Source: Sedimenticola thiotaurini
GTDB lineage: Bacteria > Pseudomonadota > Gammaproteobacteria > Chromatiales > Chromatiaceae
Assembly (NCBI RefSeq): GCF_001007875.1
Contig: NZ_CP011412.1
Location: forward strand, 2,418,001 to 2,482,000
DNA length: 64,000 bases
Direction of reading: 5' to 3'
The notes beneath the pieces were generated by a model. That model had not been told where the DNA came from. It searched no databases and worked only from the letters and a program-made list of their open reading frames with translations. How positions within the stretch are numbered: position 1 is the first letter of the stretch; every line of letters begins with the position of its first letter. This document shows positions 34,136-44,145 of this stretch, one piece after another. The position numbers and the translations under genes are program-made.

Positions 34136-37021
34136 ATGGCAGAGCAGCAATTCATACCCGGACAACGGTGGATCAGCGATACGGAGCCGGAATTGGGCCT
34201 GGGCATCGTCAAGCAGACGTCAGGCCGCACACTGACCCTCCAGTTCAGCGCCGCAGACGAAGCAAGAACCTATGCCGCTGATAACGCCCCCCTGACCCGG
34301 GTAAAGTTTCAGGTTGGGGACCGCATCGATTCAGATCAGGGCTGGAGCCTGACAGTTGATGGGATAGATGAATCACAGGGCCTGTTGACTTACCGGGGCA
34401 CCCGTTCAGACGGCGTCACGGACCAGCTTGCCGAAGCGTCCATCAGCCCCTTCATGCAATTCAACCGGCCACAGGCCCGGCTCTTCACCGGCCAGATAGA
34501 TGAAAACATCTGGTTTGAATTGCGTGACGCCACCCTGAAGCAGCAACAGCGCCTGAAACAGTCCGACCTGATCGGACTGGGTGGCGCCCGTACCGAACTG
34601 CTGCCCCATCAGCTCTATATTGCCCACGAGGCGAGCCGCCGGCTCGCCCCCCGGGTGCTGCTGGCGGACGAAGTGGGACTGGGAAAAACCATCGAAGCCT
34701 GCCTGATCCTGCACGCCCAACTACTTACGGAACGGGCCCATCGCGCCCTGATCGTGGTGCCGCCGCCACTGCTGCACCAGTGGCTGGTTGAACTGCTGCG
34801 CCGCTTCAATCTGCGTTTCAGCCTGTTTGACGAAGATCGTTGCCAGGAGCTGGAGTCATCCAATGCCGGGGACAACCCCTTCCTGGCTGAACAGTTGGTA
34901 CTTTGCGGCCTCGACCTGTTTACCGACTCACCCGAGCGACTGGAACAGGCACGCCAGGGCGAATGGGACATTTTGATTGTGGATGAGGCCCACCACCTGG
35001 AGTGGCACGAGGACAACCCCAGTCCGGCCTACCAGGCCATCGAATCCCTGGCCGACGCCATCCCCGGCGTGCTGCTGCTGACCGCAACGCCCGAACAGCT
35101 CGGCCAGGACGGTCACTTTGCCCGTTTGCGGTTGCTCGACCCGGATCGTTATCCCAGCCTGGCCCAGTTCCGGCAGGAGCAGGGCCATTACCAATCCATT
35201 GCTGATACGGTGGGACACCTGATCTCGGACCAGCTGCTTTCGGAACAGGAAGAGGAGCTGCTGCGCACCACCTTGGGAGAGACAGAGGCAACCCTGCTGC
35301 TCAGGGAAATGCAGGACGCCGCAGCCGCCCCGGCACTGCGCCAACAGGCTCGCGACCGATTGGTTGAACTGTTGTTGGATCGGCACGGCACCGGGCGCGG
35401 CATGTTCCGTAATACCCGGGAGCGGATCAAGGGCTTTGCGCCACGAACCTTCCACAGCTATCCGCTGGACCTGCCGGACTGCTATCGCAGTGACCAACAG
35501 ACCGCCCTGCCCGGTTTCCGGCGTCTGCAACCGGAACGCAGTCTGAAAAGCCGTCCCGGACAGGAGTGGTGGCGCTGCGACCCCCGGGTCGACTGGTTGA
35601 TCGGCCTGCTGAAACAGTACCGACAGGAAAAACTGCTGCTGATCTGCGCCCACGCCGCCACCGCCAGCGGACTGGAGCAGGCGCTGCGCACCCGGGAAGG
35701 CATGCATGCCGCCCTGTTTCACGAGCGCATGAGTATCATTGAACGGGATCGGGCAGCCGCCTGGTTTGCCGACCAGGAACAGGGCTGCCAGTTGCTGCTC
35801 TGCTCGGAAATCGGTAGCGAAGGGCGCAACTTCCAGTTCGCCCATCACCTGATTCTGTTCGACCTGCCTGATAACCCGGACCTGCTGGAGCAGCGTATCG
35901 GCCGCCTGGACCGTATCGGCCAGAAGCACCCGATCGAACTGCATGCACCCTACTTCCGAGACAGCGCCCAGGAGGTGTGGCTGCGCTGGTACCACGAGGG
36001 ACTGAACGCCTTTGTACACACCTGCCCGGCGGGCCAGCAGATCCTGGAACAGGTGCAGCCCACCCTGCAACGGCTCTGTGCCACCTATCCCGATGACCCA
36101 TCCGGCCTGGATGAACTGCTGACCCGGACCCGGCAACTGCATGCAGCGATCAGCGAGACCCTCCAACAGGGCCGCGACCACCTGCTGGAGATGAACTCCT
36201 GTCGTGAACAGACGGCCAACCAACTGGTGGCACAGCTCCGTGAACTTGACCAGACATCGGGTCTGGCCACCTACATGGAGCAACTCTTCGGTGCCTATGG
36301 CGTGGAGAGCGAGCCTCACTCCAGCCACAGCCTGGTGATCCGGCCGGGCCAGCAGACCCTGACTGAGCAGTTTCCCCATCTTCCGGCGGAGGGCGCCACC
36401 CTCACCTATGAGCGGGATACCGCCCTGGCCCACGAAGACTGGCTGTTTCTGACCTGGGAACACCCCATGGTGCGGGACGCCATGGACATGCTACTGGAGA
36501 GTGGCCGCGGGAACTGCTGCGCCATGGGTGCCGGCCATCCGGCCATCCCGTCCGGGACACTGGCGTTGGAGATGCTTTTTGTACTGGAGTGCCCCGCCCC
36601 CGGTATCCTGCAGGCCGGTCGATTTCTGCCGCCGACACGGCTACGGACCGTGATTGACCAACGCTTGGAGGAACGGGACAAGCTGATCGATCCGGATGAG
36701 CTGAAATCCAGGCTCCAGCCGCTGCCGAAACCGGTCATACAGAAGATTGTCACTCCGCTACGACGGCCGATCGAGGCGATGATCGCACAGGGCGAGCAGC
36801 AGATCGCCAACCGCATCCGTCCACTGCTGCAGCACGGGATGACCGCCATGAACGAATACTACTCGGCAGAAGTCGACCGGCGTAAGGCCTTGAGTCGGGT
36901 CAATCCCTACGTGCGGCAGGCGGATATCGATCTGCTGGTCCGCCACCAGCGGGCCCTGAACCATCACCTGGAATCATCCCGCGTGCGCCTGGACGCCATC
37001 CGGCTGTTGGTGGGACTCTGA
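34136..37021 (+). CDS. rapA: RNA polymerase-associated ATPase RapA (HepA)
   Basis: RapA is a Swi2/Snf2 ATPase bound to RNA polymerase that frees stalled polymerase for recycling. The 961 residues begin with the two Tudor-like N-terminal domains (FIPGQRWISDTEPELGLGIV), then the helicase core. Motif I is LLADEVGLGKTIEA, motif II is IVDEAHHLEW, motif III is LLLTATPEQLGQDGHFARLRLLDP, and motifs V-VI are GSEGRNFQFAHHLILFDLP and QRIGRLDRIGQ. The C-terminal domains are complete. It stands alone, divergent from the cytochrome gene and convergent with dgt. Confidence 0.97.
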   Translation: MAEQQFIPGQRWISDTEPELGLGIVKQTSGRTLTLQFSAADEARTYAADNAPLTRVKFQVGDRIDSDQGWSLTVDGIDESQGLLTYRGTRSDGVTDQLAEASISPFMQFNRPQARLFTGQIDENIWFELRDATLKQQQRLKQSDLIGLGGARTELLPHQLYIAHEASRRLAPRVLLADEVGLGKTIEACLILHAQLLTERAHRALIVVPPPLLHQWLVELLRRFNLRFSLFDEDRCQELESSNAGDNPFLAEQLVLCGLDLFTDSPERLEQARQGEWDILIVDEAHHLEWHEDNPSPAYQAIESLADAIPGVLLLTATPEQLGQDGHFARLRLLDPDRYPSLAQFRQEQGHYQSIADTVGHLISDQLLSEQEEELLRTTLGETEATLLLREMQDAAAAPALRQQARDRLVELLLDRHGTGRGMFRNTRERIKGFAPRTFHSYPLDLPDCYRSDQQTALPGFRRLQPERSLKSRPGQEWWRCDPRVDWLIGLLKQYRQEKLLLICAHAATASGLEQALRTREGMHAALFHERMSIIERDRAAAWFADQEQGCQLLLCSEIGSEGRNFQFAHHLILFDLPDNPDLLEQRIGRLDRIGQKHPIELHAPYFRDSAQEVWLRWYHEGLNAFVHTCPAGQQILEQVQPTLQRLCATYPDDPSGLDELLTRTRQLHAAISETLQQGRDHLLEMNSCREQTANQLVAQLRELDQTSGLATYMEQLFGAYGVESEPHSSHSLVIRPGQQTLTEQFPHLPAEGATLTYERDTALAHEDWLFLTWEHPMVRDAMDMLLESGRGNCCAMGAGHPAIPSGTLALEMLFVLECPAPGILQAGRFLPPTRLRTVIDQRLEERDKLIDPDELKSRLQPLPKPVIQKIVTPLRRPIEAMIAQGEQQIANRIRPLLQHGMTAMNEYYSAEVDRRKALSRVNPYVRQADIDLLVRHQRALNHHLESSRVRLDAIRLLVGL

Positions 37022-37082
37022 GCCGGCGGACTGCCCGCCATCGGCAAACCGGTGGTGGTTGTACCCCGGCGATCCTGACCGG

Positions 37083-38447
37083 TCAGCCGTTGGGCAGGGA
37101 AATCCCGGTCAGTTTCTTATAAAGGGAGACCGCATAGGAGTCGGTCATGCCGGCGACAAAATCGGTCAGCCGCAGCAGGCGGCTGTAGACACTGGATGAC
37201 GGCACCCGACCCGGCCCGATAAACTGCTCCGGGATCAATCGGGAGATCATGCGGCTTTTCGCCGACGCCTGCTCACCCTGGTCGGCCAGGTCATCCAGCA
37301 CCATGATGAAGCGCTCCAGCAGGTCGTTGATTACCTGAAATCCGGCCGCCTGAATCTCCACCACTTCGGTGGCCTGGTAGATGCGCGCCTTGGCCACTTC
37401 GATCAACCGGTCCATCGCGGCACGCTGGGGAAACTGGTTCAACAGCGGCTCATCAAACCGGCCGGCCAGGATCTCCTGCTCGTTATCCAGGAAACAGTCC
37501 ATCGCCTGACTGATCGCCTCATTGATCACCTTGGCCCGGAGAAACTCCACCCGGCCCTTGTTATCACCGATACTCTGCATGCGCAGCCGCTGCTTGTCCG
37601 GCTCCCGCAGAATATCCAGATAGAGTTCCATCACCTCGTCAAAAGTGAAATAGCCGAGACGGAAACCGTCCTCGATATCGATTACCCGATAGCTGATATC
37701 GTCCGCCGCCTCCACCAGAAACGCCAACGGGTGACGACACCAGACAGCCCGGGAACCGTCCCGCCTGATCAGGCCGACCCGCTCCGCCACCGCTTCGAAT
37801 GCCGCCCGATCCTCCACAAAAAAGCCCTGCTTCTTGGCGCTGACACCAGGATAGCGACCACCACCCAGACAGGATTCCCGGGGATACTTGGTGAAGGCCG
37901 CCAGCGTGGCGCAAGTGAGTTGCAGTCCGCCGGGATTATCGGGGTTCTGCAGCCGGGTCAGAATTCTGAAGCCCTGGGCATTACCCTCGAAACTGGTGAA
38001 ATCCTCCCGCTCGCTATCCTGCAGCAGGGCGACCCGGCGCTGACCATAGGGGGCATCATTGGCCCAACTGCGGAACGCATCTTCCCCGGAATGCCCGAAG
38101 GGTGGATTGCCGATGTCGTGGGCCAGACAGGCGGCCGCACAGATATCACCAAAATCGGACGCCTGGTAGTCATCCAGCCCCCGGCGTGCAATAACCTGCG
38201 CCCCCACCTGGGTACCGATGGAACGACCGATACTGGAAGCCTCCAGGCTATGGGTCAGGCGGGTGCGGATATAGTCGACCCGCGACAACGGGAACACCTG
38301 GGTCTTGTCCTGCATACGGCGGAATGCCGAGGAGAAGACAATCCGGTCGAAGTCACGCTGAAAATCGGTTCGGGCCTCGGTCCCGCCCGGAACCTGATCG
38401 CTACCGAGTCGGCAGCGGGAGAGCAGTTGATTCCAGTGCATGGTCAT
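37083..38447 (-). CDS. dgt: deoxyguanosinetriphosphate triphosphohydrolase (dGTPase)
   Basis: This HD-domain enzyme hydrolyses dGTP to deoxyguanosine and triphosphate, tuning dNTP pools and limiting phage. The metal-binding residues appear in RLTHSLEASSIGRSIG and CLAHDIGNPPFGHSGEDAF. The N-terminal FQRDFDRIVFSSAFRRMQDKTQVFPL and the C-terminal helical region match long type 1 dGTPases. The length is 454. GAGG lies upstream of ATG 38447. A second in-frame ATG is at 38441. Confidence 0.93.
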   Translation of the reverse strand: MTMHWNQLLSRCRLGSDQVPGGTEARTDFQRDFDRIVFSSAFRRMQDKTQVFPLSRVDYIRTRLTHSLEASSIGRSIGTQVGAQVIARRGLDDYQASDFGDICAAACLAHDIGNPPFGHSGEDAFRSWANDAPYGQRRVALLQDSEREDFTSFEGNAQGFRILTRLQNPDNPGGLQLTCATLAAFTKYPRESCLGGGRYPGVSAKKQGFFVEDRAAFEAVAERVGLIRRDGSRAVWCRHPLAFLVEAADDISYRVIDIEDGFRLGYFTFDEVMELYLDILREPDKQRLRMQSIGDNKGRVEFLRAKVINEAISQAMDCFLDNEQEILAGRFDEPLLNQFPQRAAMDRLIEVAKARIYQATEVVEIQAAGFQVINDLLERFIMVLDDLADQGEQASAKSRMISRLIPEQFIGPGRVPSSSVYSRLLRLTDFVAGMTDSYAVSLYKKLTGISLPNG

Positions 38448-38643
38448 ATGTACCTCAACCGGTCGGGACAGATAGTGACAGAGAGCCAGGGGCAGATTGA
38501 TATATCCTATCAGAACCGGCTCGTTTTATAATAGAAAACGGTTAAATTGCAGCGGCTTAGCAGGCCATACTTGCCTGATTAACCCAAACTGAGTAGGCTT
38601 GTCGCCCTCGACACCTTTTCAACTCAAAGGCCAGGAAAATCAG

Positions 38644-39306
38644 ATGATCGTCCCAAGTTACGAAGAAGCCCGTTTCAACATGGTTGAACAGCAAGTGCGC
38701 CCATGGGAAGTACTCGACGCCACGGTACTGGAGCTGATTGGCAATCTGCCCCGGGAACACTTTGTACCTGACAACTACAAGGGGCTGGCCTATGCGGATA
38801 TCGAAATACCCCTGGGCGATGGTCAGAAGATGATGTTTCCCCGGGTTGAGGGGCGAATCCTGCAGGCCCTGGATATCCAGCCCACTGACAATATCCTGGA
38901 AGTGGGCACCGGCAGCGGTTATCTGACCGCTTGCCTGGCCAAGCTGGGCAACAAGGTTGTTAGCGAGGAGATCAACCCGGTCTTCACCGAACAGGCCAGA
39001 CAACGGCTGGCGGAACTGCAGATCAACAATGTTGAGCTGCGCACCGTGGACAGCCTGGGCGACGCAGCGGAGAGTGGCCGCTTCGATGCCATCGCCATCA
39101 CCGGCTCCCTGCCGGAAATGCCCGAATCGTTCAAGCAGCGGCTGAATATCGGCGGACGCCTGTTTGTGGTGATTGGTCAGAGCCCGGCCATGAGCGCCAT
39201 GCTGGTGACCCGCACCGGTGAGAATGAGTGGCAGAGTGAAGCGCTGTTCGAGACCGATATCACGCCACTGACCAATGCGCCGGTGGTTCGCAAGTTCGAG
39301 TTCTAG
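38644..39306 (+). CDS. protein-L-isoaspartate O-methyltransferase-like protein
   Basis: The 220 residues form a class I SAM methyltransferase with motif I ILEVGTGSGYLTACLA and a Pcm-like N-terminal layout (RFNMVEQQVRPWEVLD...LPREHFVPDNYKGLAYADIEIPLGDGQKM). The segment after GDGQ, where true Pcm enzymes read roughly TISQPYIVARMT, is MMFPRVEGRILQAL, so the isoaspartate-binding part has diverged and the substrate is uncertain. This variant is common in proteobacteria. The ATG at 38644 follows AGGAAAATCAG; a longer frame to 38599 lacks a ribosome site. Confidence 0.85.
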   Translation: MIVPSYEEARFNMVEQQVRPWEVLDATVLELIGNLPREHFVPDNYKGLAYADIEIPLGDGQKMMFPRVEGRILQALDIQPTDNILEVGTGSGYLTACLAKLGNKVVSEEINPVFTEQARQRLAELQINNVELRTVDSLGDAAESGRFDAIAITGSLPEMPESFKQRLNIGGRLFVVIGQSPAMSAMLVTRTGENEWQSEALFETDITPLTNAPVVRKFEF

Positions 39307-39377
39307 GGCGATCCTGTCGCACCATTACTCCGGTTACTTCTGGGTATAAACCCGACCGCAGAGGTTTTTGAGAGATA

Positions 39378-39411
39378 AAAAAAGGGCGTCCTGTCAGGGA
39401 CGCCCTTTTTT
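39378..39411. terminator. bidirectional intrinsic terminator
   Basis: The stem AAAAAAGGGCGTCC/GGACGCCCTTTTTT (39378-39391 with 39398-39411) has a six-base loop. It serves the methyltransferase-like gene on plus and the comEA-like gene on minus. Confidence 0.93.
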
Positions 39412-39424
39412 GCTGCTTATCGTA

Positions 39425-39700
39425 CTACTGGTCTGAATCACCAATCAGGATATATTCCCGATTGGCCGCGATGGTCTTTTCACCAATCCCCTTGACCCTG
39501 ACCAGCTCATCGGCACTTTTGAAAGCACCATGCTGGGTCCGATAATCCACAATAGCCTGGGCTTTCGCATTGCCAATCCCTTTCAGTTCAGTGGCGATCT
39601 GCTCCGCCGATGCCGTGTTGATATTCACCGGCCCGGCAAAGCCAACCGTGGACGCCAGCAGCAGGGCAGTTGCAACGATAAATTGACAGCATTTCATCAT
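39425..39700 (-). CDS. ComEA-family helix-hairpin-helix DNA-binding protein
   Basis: A short signal peptide (CCQFIVATALLLASTVGFAG) is followed by a double helix-hairpin-helix domain: VNINTASAEQIATELKGIGNAKAQAIVDYR and FKSADELVRVKGIGEKTIAANREYI. Such proteins bind incoming DNA in the periplasm during natural transformation, but the small proteobacterial forms are not all proven competence factors. AAGGAG lies 5 bases before ATG 39700 and 8 before ATG 39697; either could be the start. It is a single gene with a strong terminator. Confidence 0.9.
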   Translation of the reverse strand: MMKCCQFIVATALLLASTVGFAGPVNINTASAEQIATELKGIGNAKAQAIVDYRTQHGAFKSADELVRVKGIGEKTIAANREYILIGDSDQ

Positions 39701-39836
39701 ATACACTCCTTGTATAAACCACCTTTTCAGAGAACAGACATCCTAGTCTTTTAATGCTTATTTTTCTTCGGGATTTTCCATAATCATAGAGTAGGAATTT
39801 TCCTAATCCCCAGTCCGTCATTCTTCACAGCAGCAA

Positions 39837-41102
39837 TCACCGCTTGTCGAGATAACCCCGGATGATTTCAAACAGCCGGTCCAGCGCCCCCCGGTTGGCT
39901 TCAACCACCCGTAATCCATGCTCGCCATAACGCGCCCGCAAACTGGCATCGGAGAGCCATTCGGTAACCACCGTCGCCAATGCCCGGGCACTACTCACCT
40001 CCCGCGCCGCCCCTTCGGCCAACAGCATGCGGCTGATCATGGCAAAATTGAACATGTGGGGACCAAACACCACTGGCAGGCCAAGCGCCGCCGGCTCCAG
40101 GACGTTATGGCCACCGGTGGGCACCAGGCTACCACCCACAAAGGCCACATCCGCCGCCGCCAGGAACAGAGTCAGTTCCCCCATGGTATCGCCCAGCATC
40201 ACCTGGGTATCGGGTCTGCAGAGTTGGCCGGTGGATCGCCGCACCAGGGTAAACCCCTCGCGCTGACACAACTGGGCCACCCTGTCGAATCGCTCCGGGT
40301 GACGGGGCACCAACACCAGCAATGCTTCAGGCAAGGTTCGCAGCACTTGACGATGGGCGTCCAGAACCCGCTCATCCTCGCCCTCCCGGGTACTGGCCGC
40401 CACCCAGACCGGCCGCCCTTCCCAGGTGCGACGCAGGGACTCGGCCTGCTCGGTCAGGCTGGCCGGCAGGCGCACATCAAACTTGATACTGCCGGTCACC
40501 CGCACCCGGTCGGAAGGCAGCCCCAGGCCGAGAAAGCGTTCCGCATCCGCCGGTGATTGGGCTGCCACCAGCCCGATGCGTTCAAATGTCTCCCGGGTAA
40601 ACGGACCCAACCGCGCATAGCCTCTCGCCGAACGCTCCGACAAACGGGCGTTGGCCAGAATGGTGGGGATGCCGCGCCGCTCGCACTGGGCCAGCAGGTT
40701 GGGCCACACCTCGGTCTCCATCATCACCAGCAGTCGCGGTTGCAAGGTATTGAGGAAACGGTTGATGACCAATGGCAGATCGTAGGGAAAATAGGTGTGG
40801 ATCACTGAATCGCCAAACAGTCGTTTGGCCCGATCAGAACCGGTCGGCGTAGTGGTCGAGAGCACAATCGGCAGATCAGGAAACTGCTCCAGCAGACGCC
40901 GCACCAGTGGTTCGGCTGCCTGGGTCTCGCCGACCGAAACCGTGTGCAGCCAGAGGCTCTCCTTAATGGCGGGCGTGGAGAGCGAACCGAAGCGTTCCCC
41001 TATACGTCGCCGGTATTGGGGATTCTTCAGACTGCGCCAGTAGAGCCGCAGTAACACCAGTGGCAGGCTGAGATAGAGAATGAGGGTGTATAGCAGTCTC
41101 AT
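39837..41102 (-). CDS. waaA: 3-deoxy-D-manno-octulosonic acid (Kdo) transferase WaaA
   Basis: WaaA adds Kdo from CMP-Kdo to lipid IVA at the inner face of the inner membrane. The 421-residue GT30 protein has the N-terminal anchor (LYTLILYLSLPLVLLRLYW), the segment RRRIGERFG with the catalytic glutamate, HTVSVGETQAAEPLV, METEVWPNLL, NARLSERS and the C-terminal GGHNVLEPAALGLPVVFGPHMFNF. The ATG at 41102 begins directly before the anchor; the longer frame to 41180 adds 26 residues without similarity. It lies beside the O-antigen island but has housekeeping base composition. Confidence 0.95.
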   Translation of the reverse strand: MRLLYTLILYLSLPLVLLRLYWRSLKNPQYRRRIGERFGSLSTPAIKESLWLHTVSVGETQAAEPLVRRLLEQFPDLPIVLSTTTPTGSDRAKRLFGDSVIHTYFPYDLPLVINRFLNTLQPRLLVMMETEVWPNLLAQCERRGIPTILANARLSERSARGYARLGPFTRETFERIGLVAAQSPADAERFLGLGLPSDRVRVTGSIKFDVRLPASLTEQAESLRRTWEGRPVWVAASTREGEDERVLDAHRQVLRTLPEALLVLVPRHPERFDRVAQLCQREGFTLVRRSTGQLCRPDTQVMLGDTMGELTLFLAAADVAFVGGSLVPTGGHNVLEPAALGLPVVFGPHMFNFAMISRMLLAEGAAREVSSARALATVVTEWLSDASLRARYGEHGLRVVEANRGALDRLFEIIRGYLDKR

Positions 41103-41260
41103 GACGATGGATCGGGCTGACGACTCCTGGAAGCGGCGTACTGGAAAGCAGGTGATGGTAAGCGATAGCCGTGACAACATCCACCATGGTCAATTAACAG
41201 CTACCTGCCCCTGTTGCAGCAATATCCAAAACTCTGGTTGATGATTCGCGGAAAGGGGAA

Positions 41261-43210
41261 TCAATCTCCCTCATTCACTTCAGCCTGCTGCTCCAGATAA
41301 ACCCAGTCAACAATCTTCTCATCCGGTTGATAACCGGACACCAGCTGTTCCAGCATCGCCTTGAGGACATCCACATCGTTAACGTTCAGCGTAATGGCCA
41401 GGGTATTCAGCTTCTCCTTAAGCTCGGACCAGGCCAGAAACTCATCCTGGGCCTTCATGATCCGGGGATGGGAGGTGGGCTGGGGATCGTCACCGATCAG
41501 TAGTTCTTCATAGAGTTTCTCACCAGGGCGCAGACCGGTAATCTGGATCTCGATGTCCCCATCCGGATTGGACTCATCCAGTATTGTCAGTCCGGACAAT
41601 TCCACCATACGGCGAGCCAGTGTCTGGATTTTCACCGGTTCTCCCATATCCAGCACAAACACATCGCCCCCCTTGGCCATGGCACCCGCCTGGATCACCA
41701 ACTGGGCCGCCTCGGGAATGGTCATGAAGTAGCGGGTAATATCGGCATGGGTCAGGGTGATAGGACCACCGTCCCGGATCTGCTGTCGGAATTTGGGCAC
41801 CACCGACCCCGATGATCCCAGCACGTTACCAAACCGCACCATACAGAACTTGGTCCGGGGAGACTCGGCGGCCAATGCCTGCAAAACCAGCTCCGCAAGG
41901 CGCTTACTGGCCCCCATGACGTTGGTGGGTCGAACCGCCTTGTCCGTGCTGATCAGTACAAAATCGGCCACCCCCAGCTCCGCTGCGACCCGGGCCGTGG
42001 TGAGCGTACCGAATACATTGTTCCTGATCCCTTCGGCCGGATTGTGTTCCACCAGAGGGACGTGCTTGTAGGCCGCTGCGTGATAGAGAGTTTGGGGCTT
42101 CCAGGTGGCGATAATCTCCCGCATCCGTGTTTCATCCGTGACCGAACCCAATAGTGGCACCAGACTAACCGGCTTCTCTCCCACACTGGCCACCTTGCCC
42201 AGCAACTCCTGGTGCAGTTGGTACAGGGCAAACTCACTCTGTTCGACCAGCAACAGAGTCGACGGAGCAAGCCGGATAATCTGTCGACACAGTTCACTGC
42301 CGATGGAGCCCCCTGCTCCGGTTACCAGTACCACTTTGTCGGTGACACACTTGCCAAGCAGGATGTGATTGGGCGCCACCGGTTCCCGTCCGAGCAGATC
42401 ATCCGCATCCAGTTCAGTCACATCGGAGAGCGCCACTTTGCCCTGGGCCAGATCTGCCAGACTGGGCAGGGTACGTACCGCCACATGGTGCTGGCGCATC
42501 TGTTTGAGAATCTCATTACGACGCCGGCGCCCGACCGATGGCATCGCCAACAGTACATCCGTCACACCTCTGGACTCCACCAATCCCGGCAGGTCATCCA
42601 GGCCATAGACCGGCAGGCCGTTCAGATTCTGTCCGTGCAACCGCTCATCATCATCCAGAAACCCCGTGACCCGTATTTCCGGGCTGTTGGACATGGCGGT
42701 AGCCAGCTGTCGCCCTGCCAGCCCCGCCCCGTAGATCAGCGCCTTGGGGAGTGCGGCGATCTTCAACTGGCTCTGATATAAGCCACCCAGCCAGTACCGC
42801 GCCAGGGCCCGGGAACCACCCACGGCAAACAGCAGCAACAGCGGCTGAATCAGGCCCACTGTGCGGGGTACGCCGGGTATGCCTATGGCGGTAAAGATGG
42901 ATGAATACAACAAACCATATATCAGTATCGCCCGCATAACCGCGAGTAAAGCTGGCCATCCCGAATATCTAAATATGGCTCTATACAAACCCGATATAAT
43001 GAACACGGGCAACGCCAACCCCAGAGATGCCAGCACAGCCCACATTGGCTGACCAATTAATGAGACAAACTCACCCAGGCGCAAATAAAAGGCAATCCAT
43101 ACCGCCAGAACGCACAGAGCTGCATCCATCGCCAAGGCAATTAGTCGTTTTGCATAACGTGGCAATGCAAGCACCGGCAGTGCTGTACGATCATGTATTC
43201 TTTCCAGCAT
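41261..43210 (-). CDS. WbpM/FlaA1-like UDP-GlcNAc 4,6-dehydratase, membrane-bound
   Basis: The 649-residue protein has an N-terminal membrane domain of about four helices (15-130), a first Rossmann domain (YGAGLAGRQLATAM) and the catalytic SDR domain with VTGAGGSIGSELCRQI and STDKAVRPTNVMGASKR, where the usual YxxxK is MxxxK as in WbpM. It converts UDP-GlcNAc to UDP-4-keto-6-deoxy-GlcNAc, the precursor of D-QuiNAc and D-FucNAc. It is the last gene of the island, downstream of the initiating transferase and a WbpV/K-like reductase, the same trio as wbpV-wbpL-wbpM of Pseudomonas. Confidence 0.93.
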   Translation of the reverse strand: MLERIHDRTALPVLALPRYAKRLIALAMDAALCVLAVWIAFYLRLGEFVSLIGQPMWAVLASLGLALPVFIISGLYRAIFRYSGWPALLAVMRAILIYGLLYSSIFTAIGIPGVPRTVGLIQPLLLLFAVGGSRALARYWLGGLYQSQLKIAALPKALIYGAGLAGRQLATAMSNSPEIRVTGFLDDDERLHGQNLNGLPVYGLDDLPGLVESRGVTDVLLAMPSVGRRRRNEILKQMRQHHVAVRTLPSLADLAQGKVALSDVTELDADDLLGREPVAPNHILLGKCVTDKVVLVTGAGGSIGSELCRQIIRLAPSTLLLVEQSEFALYQLHQELLGKVASVGEKPVSLVPLLGSVTDETRMREIIATWKPQTLYHAAAYKHVPLVEHNPAEGIRNNVFGTLTTARVAAELGVADFVLISTDKAVRPTNVMGASKRLAELVLQALAAESPRTKFCMVRFGNVLGSSGSVVPKFRQQIRDGGPITLTHADITRYFMTIPEAAQLVIQAGAMAKGGDVFVLDMGEPVKIQTLARRMVELSGLTILDESNPDGDIEIQITGLRPGEKLYEELLIGDDPQPTSHPRIMKAQDEFLAWSELKEKLNTLAITLNVNDVDVLKAMLEQLVSGYQPDEKIVDWVYLEQQAEVNEGD

Positions 43211-43550
43211 TTATATTACCTTTAAAACCTACTTTAACTGTGAGGCACTCAAATGAAAGTAGCAATAGCCTATCGCACCAGCCCTTCACTATCATCGGGA
43301 TGGGTTATACGGCAATGGTATGGCGGAACCTCGATTTTATCCGGTTACAAAAGAAAAACATTAGACCACGAGAGCTCTATTCAACTCTGGCTTGATAGCA
43401 CCTTGCATGCGAGCAGCCTCTAAATCAATGAGCAGTACCCTATAAGGTGAAAAACCAAGTATCCTCTCAGGCTAGTGAACAAGGTTGACACACCATCCCT
43501 TTCTAACCTCCCTATCCGACTCTATGCATGATCCATAGAAGTACAGGTTT
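43211..43550. other. 340-bp gap inside the polysaccharide island with no gene seen
   Basis: Stop codons occur in all frames, and no promoter, repeat or hairpin stands out. It separates the WbpM-like gene from the sugar transferase gene, so the former may have its own promoter here. No JUMPstart-like element was recognised. Confidence 0.5.
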
Positions 43551-44111
43551 TTAATGGGATATACCATCCCGATGAATAACCTTTAAGAAAGTTAACCACA
43601 AAATCCACAAATCAAACCAAAACGATTGCCTTTTCTGGTACTCCACATCTAACTTGACCTTCTCTGGTATCGGCAATTCATCCCGGCCGTTGACTTGCGC
43701 CCATCCCGTCAAACCAGGAATCAGTTCATGGACACCATGCGCCGTACGTAATGCGATCAAATCATCTTGATTAAACAGTGCCGGACGTGGTCCCACAAAA
43801 CTCATATCGCCCTTTAGGATACTCCACAACTGCGGCAACTCATCTAAGCTAGATCTACGCAGGAAAGAGCCTATTGGAGTCAAGTATGCCGCCGGATCAG
43901 AAAGTAGATGCGTAGCGACGGCCGGAGTATCAATCCGCATGGTGCGAAATTTGGGCATTCTAAATACAGAGTTGTTTCGACCAACACGTTCAGACCAATA
44001 TAAAGCAGGACCAGGAGAGGAAAGTTTGACAATTAGGGCAATCAACCCTATGGGTAGAATAAACAAAAGAATGCTACTCAGCGCAATTGATACATCGAAA
44101 CACCGCTTCAT
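43551..44111 (-). CDS. initiating sugar-1-phosphate transferase (PglC-like monotopic PGT)
   Basis: This enzyme starts glycan assembly by moving a sugar-1-phosphate from a UDP-sugar to undecaprenyl phosphate. The 186 residues are only the catalytic core: a re-entrant N-terminal helix (FDVSIALSSILLFILPIGLIALIV), KFRTMR, the catalytic Asp-Glu in RSSLDELPQLWSILKGDMSFVGPRP, and PGLTGWAQVNGRDEL. The size matches PglC rather than the long WcaJ/WbaP type. The neighbouring dehydratase and reductase suggest the substrate is UDP-D-FucNAc or UDP-D-QuiNAc. Confidence 0.93.
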   Translation of the reverse strand: MKRCFDVSIALSSILLFILPIGLIALIVKLSSPGPALYWSERVGRNNSVFRMPKFRTMRIDTPAVATHLLSDPAAYLTPIGSFLRRSSLDELPQLWSILKGDMSFVGPRPALFNQDDLIALRTAHGVHELIPGLTGWAQVNGRDELPIPEKVKLDVEYQKRQSFWFDLWILWLTFLKVIHRDGISH

Positions 44112-44145
44112 ATCTTTTTCGCGAATTTGTTCAGTACGCCCTCAG

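Noticed and set aside
33907-34230. 107-codon minus-strand frame over the rapA start
   Set aside because: It runs through a terminator hairpin, overlaps the rapA N-terminus and has no similarity.
34928-36463. 511-codon minus-strand open frame inside rapA
   Set aside because: RapA on plus is unmistakable over the whole span; the antisense frame is a by-product of high GC at third positions.
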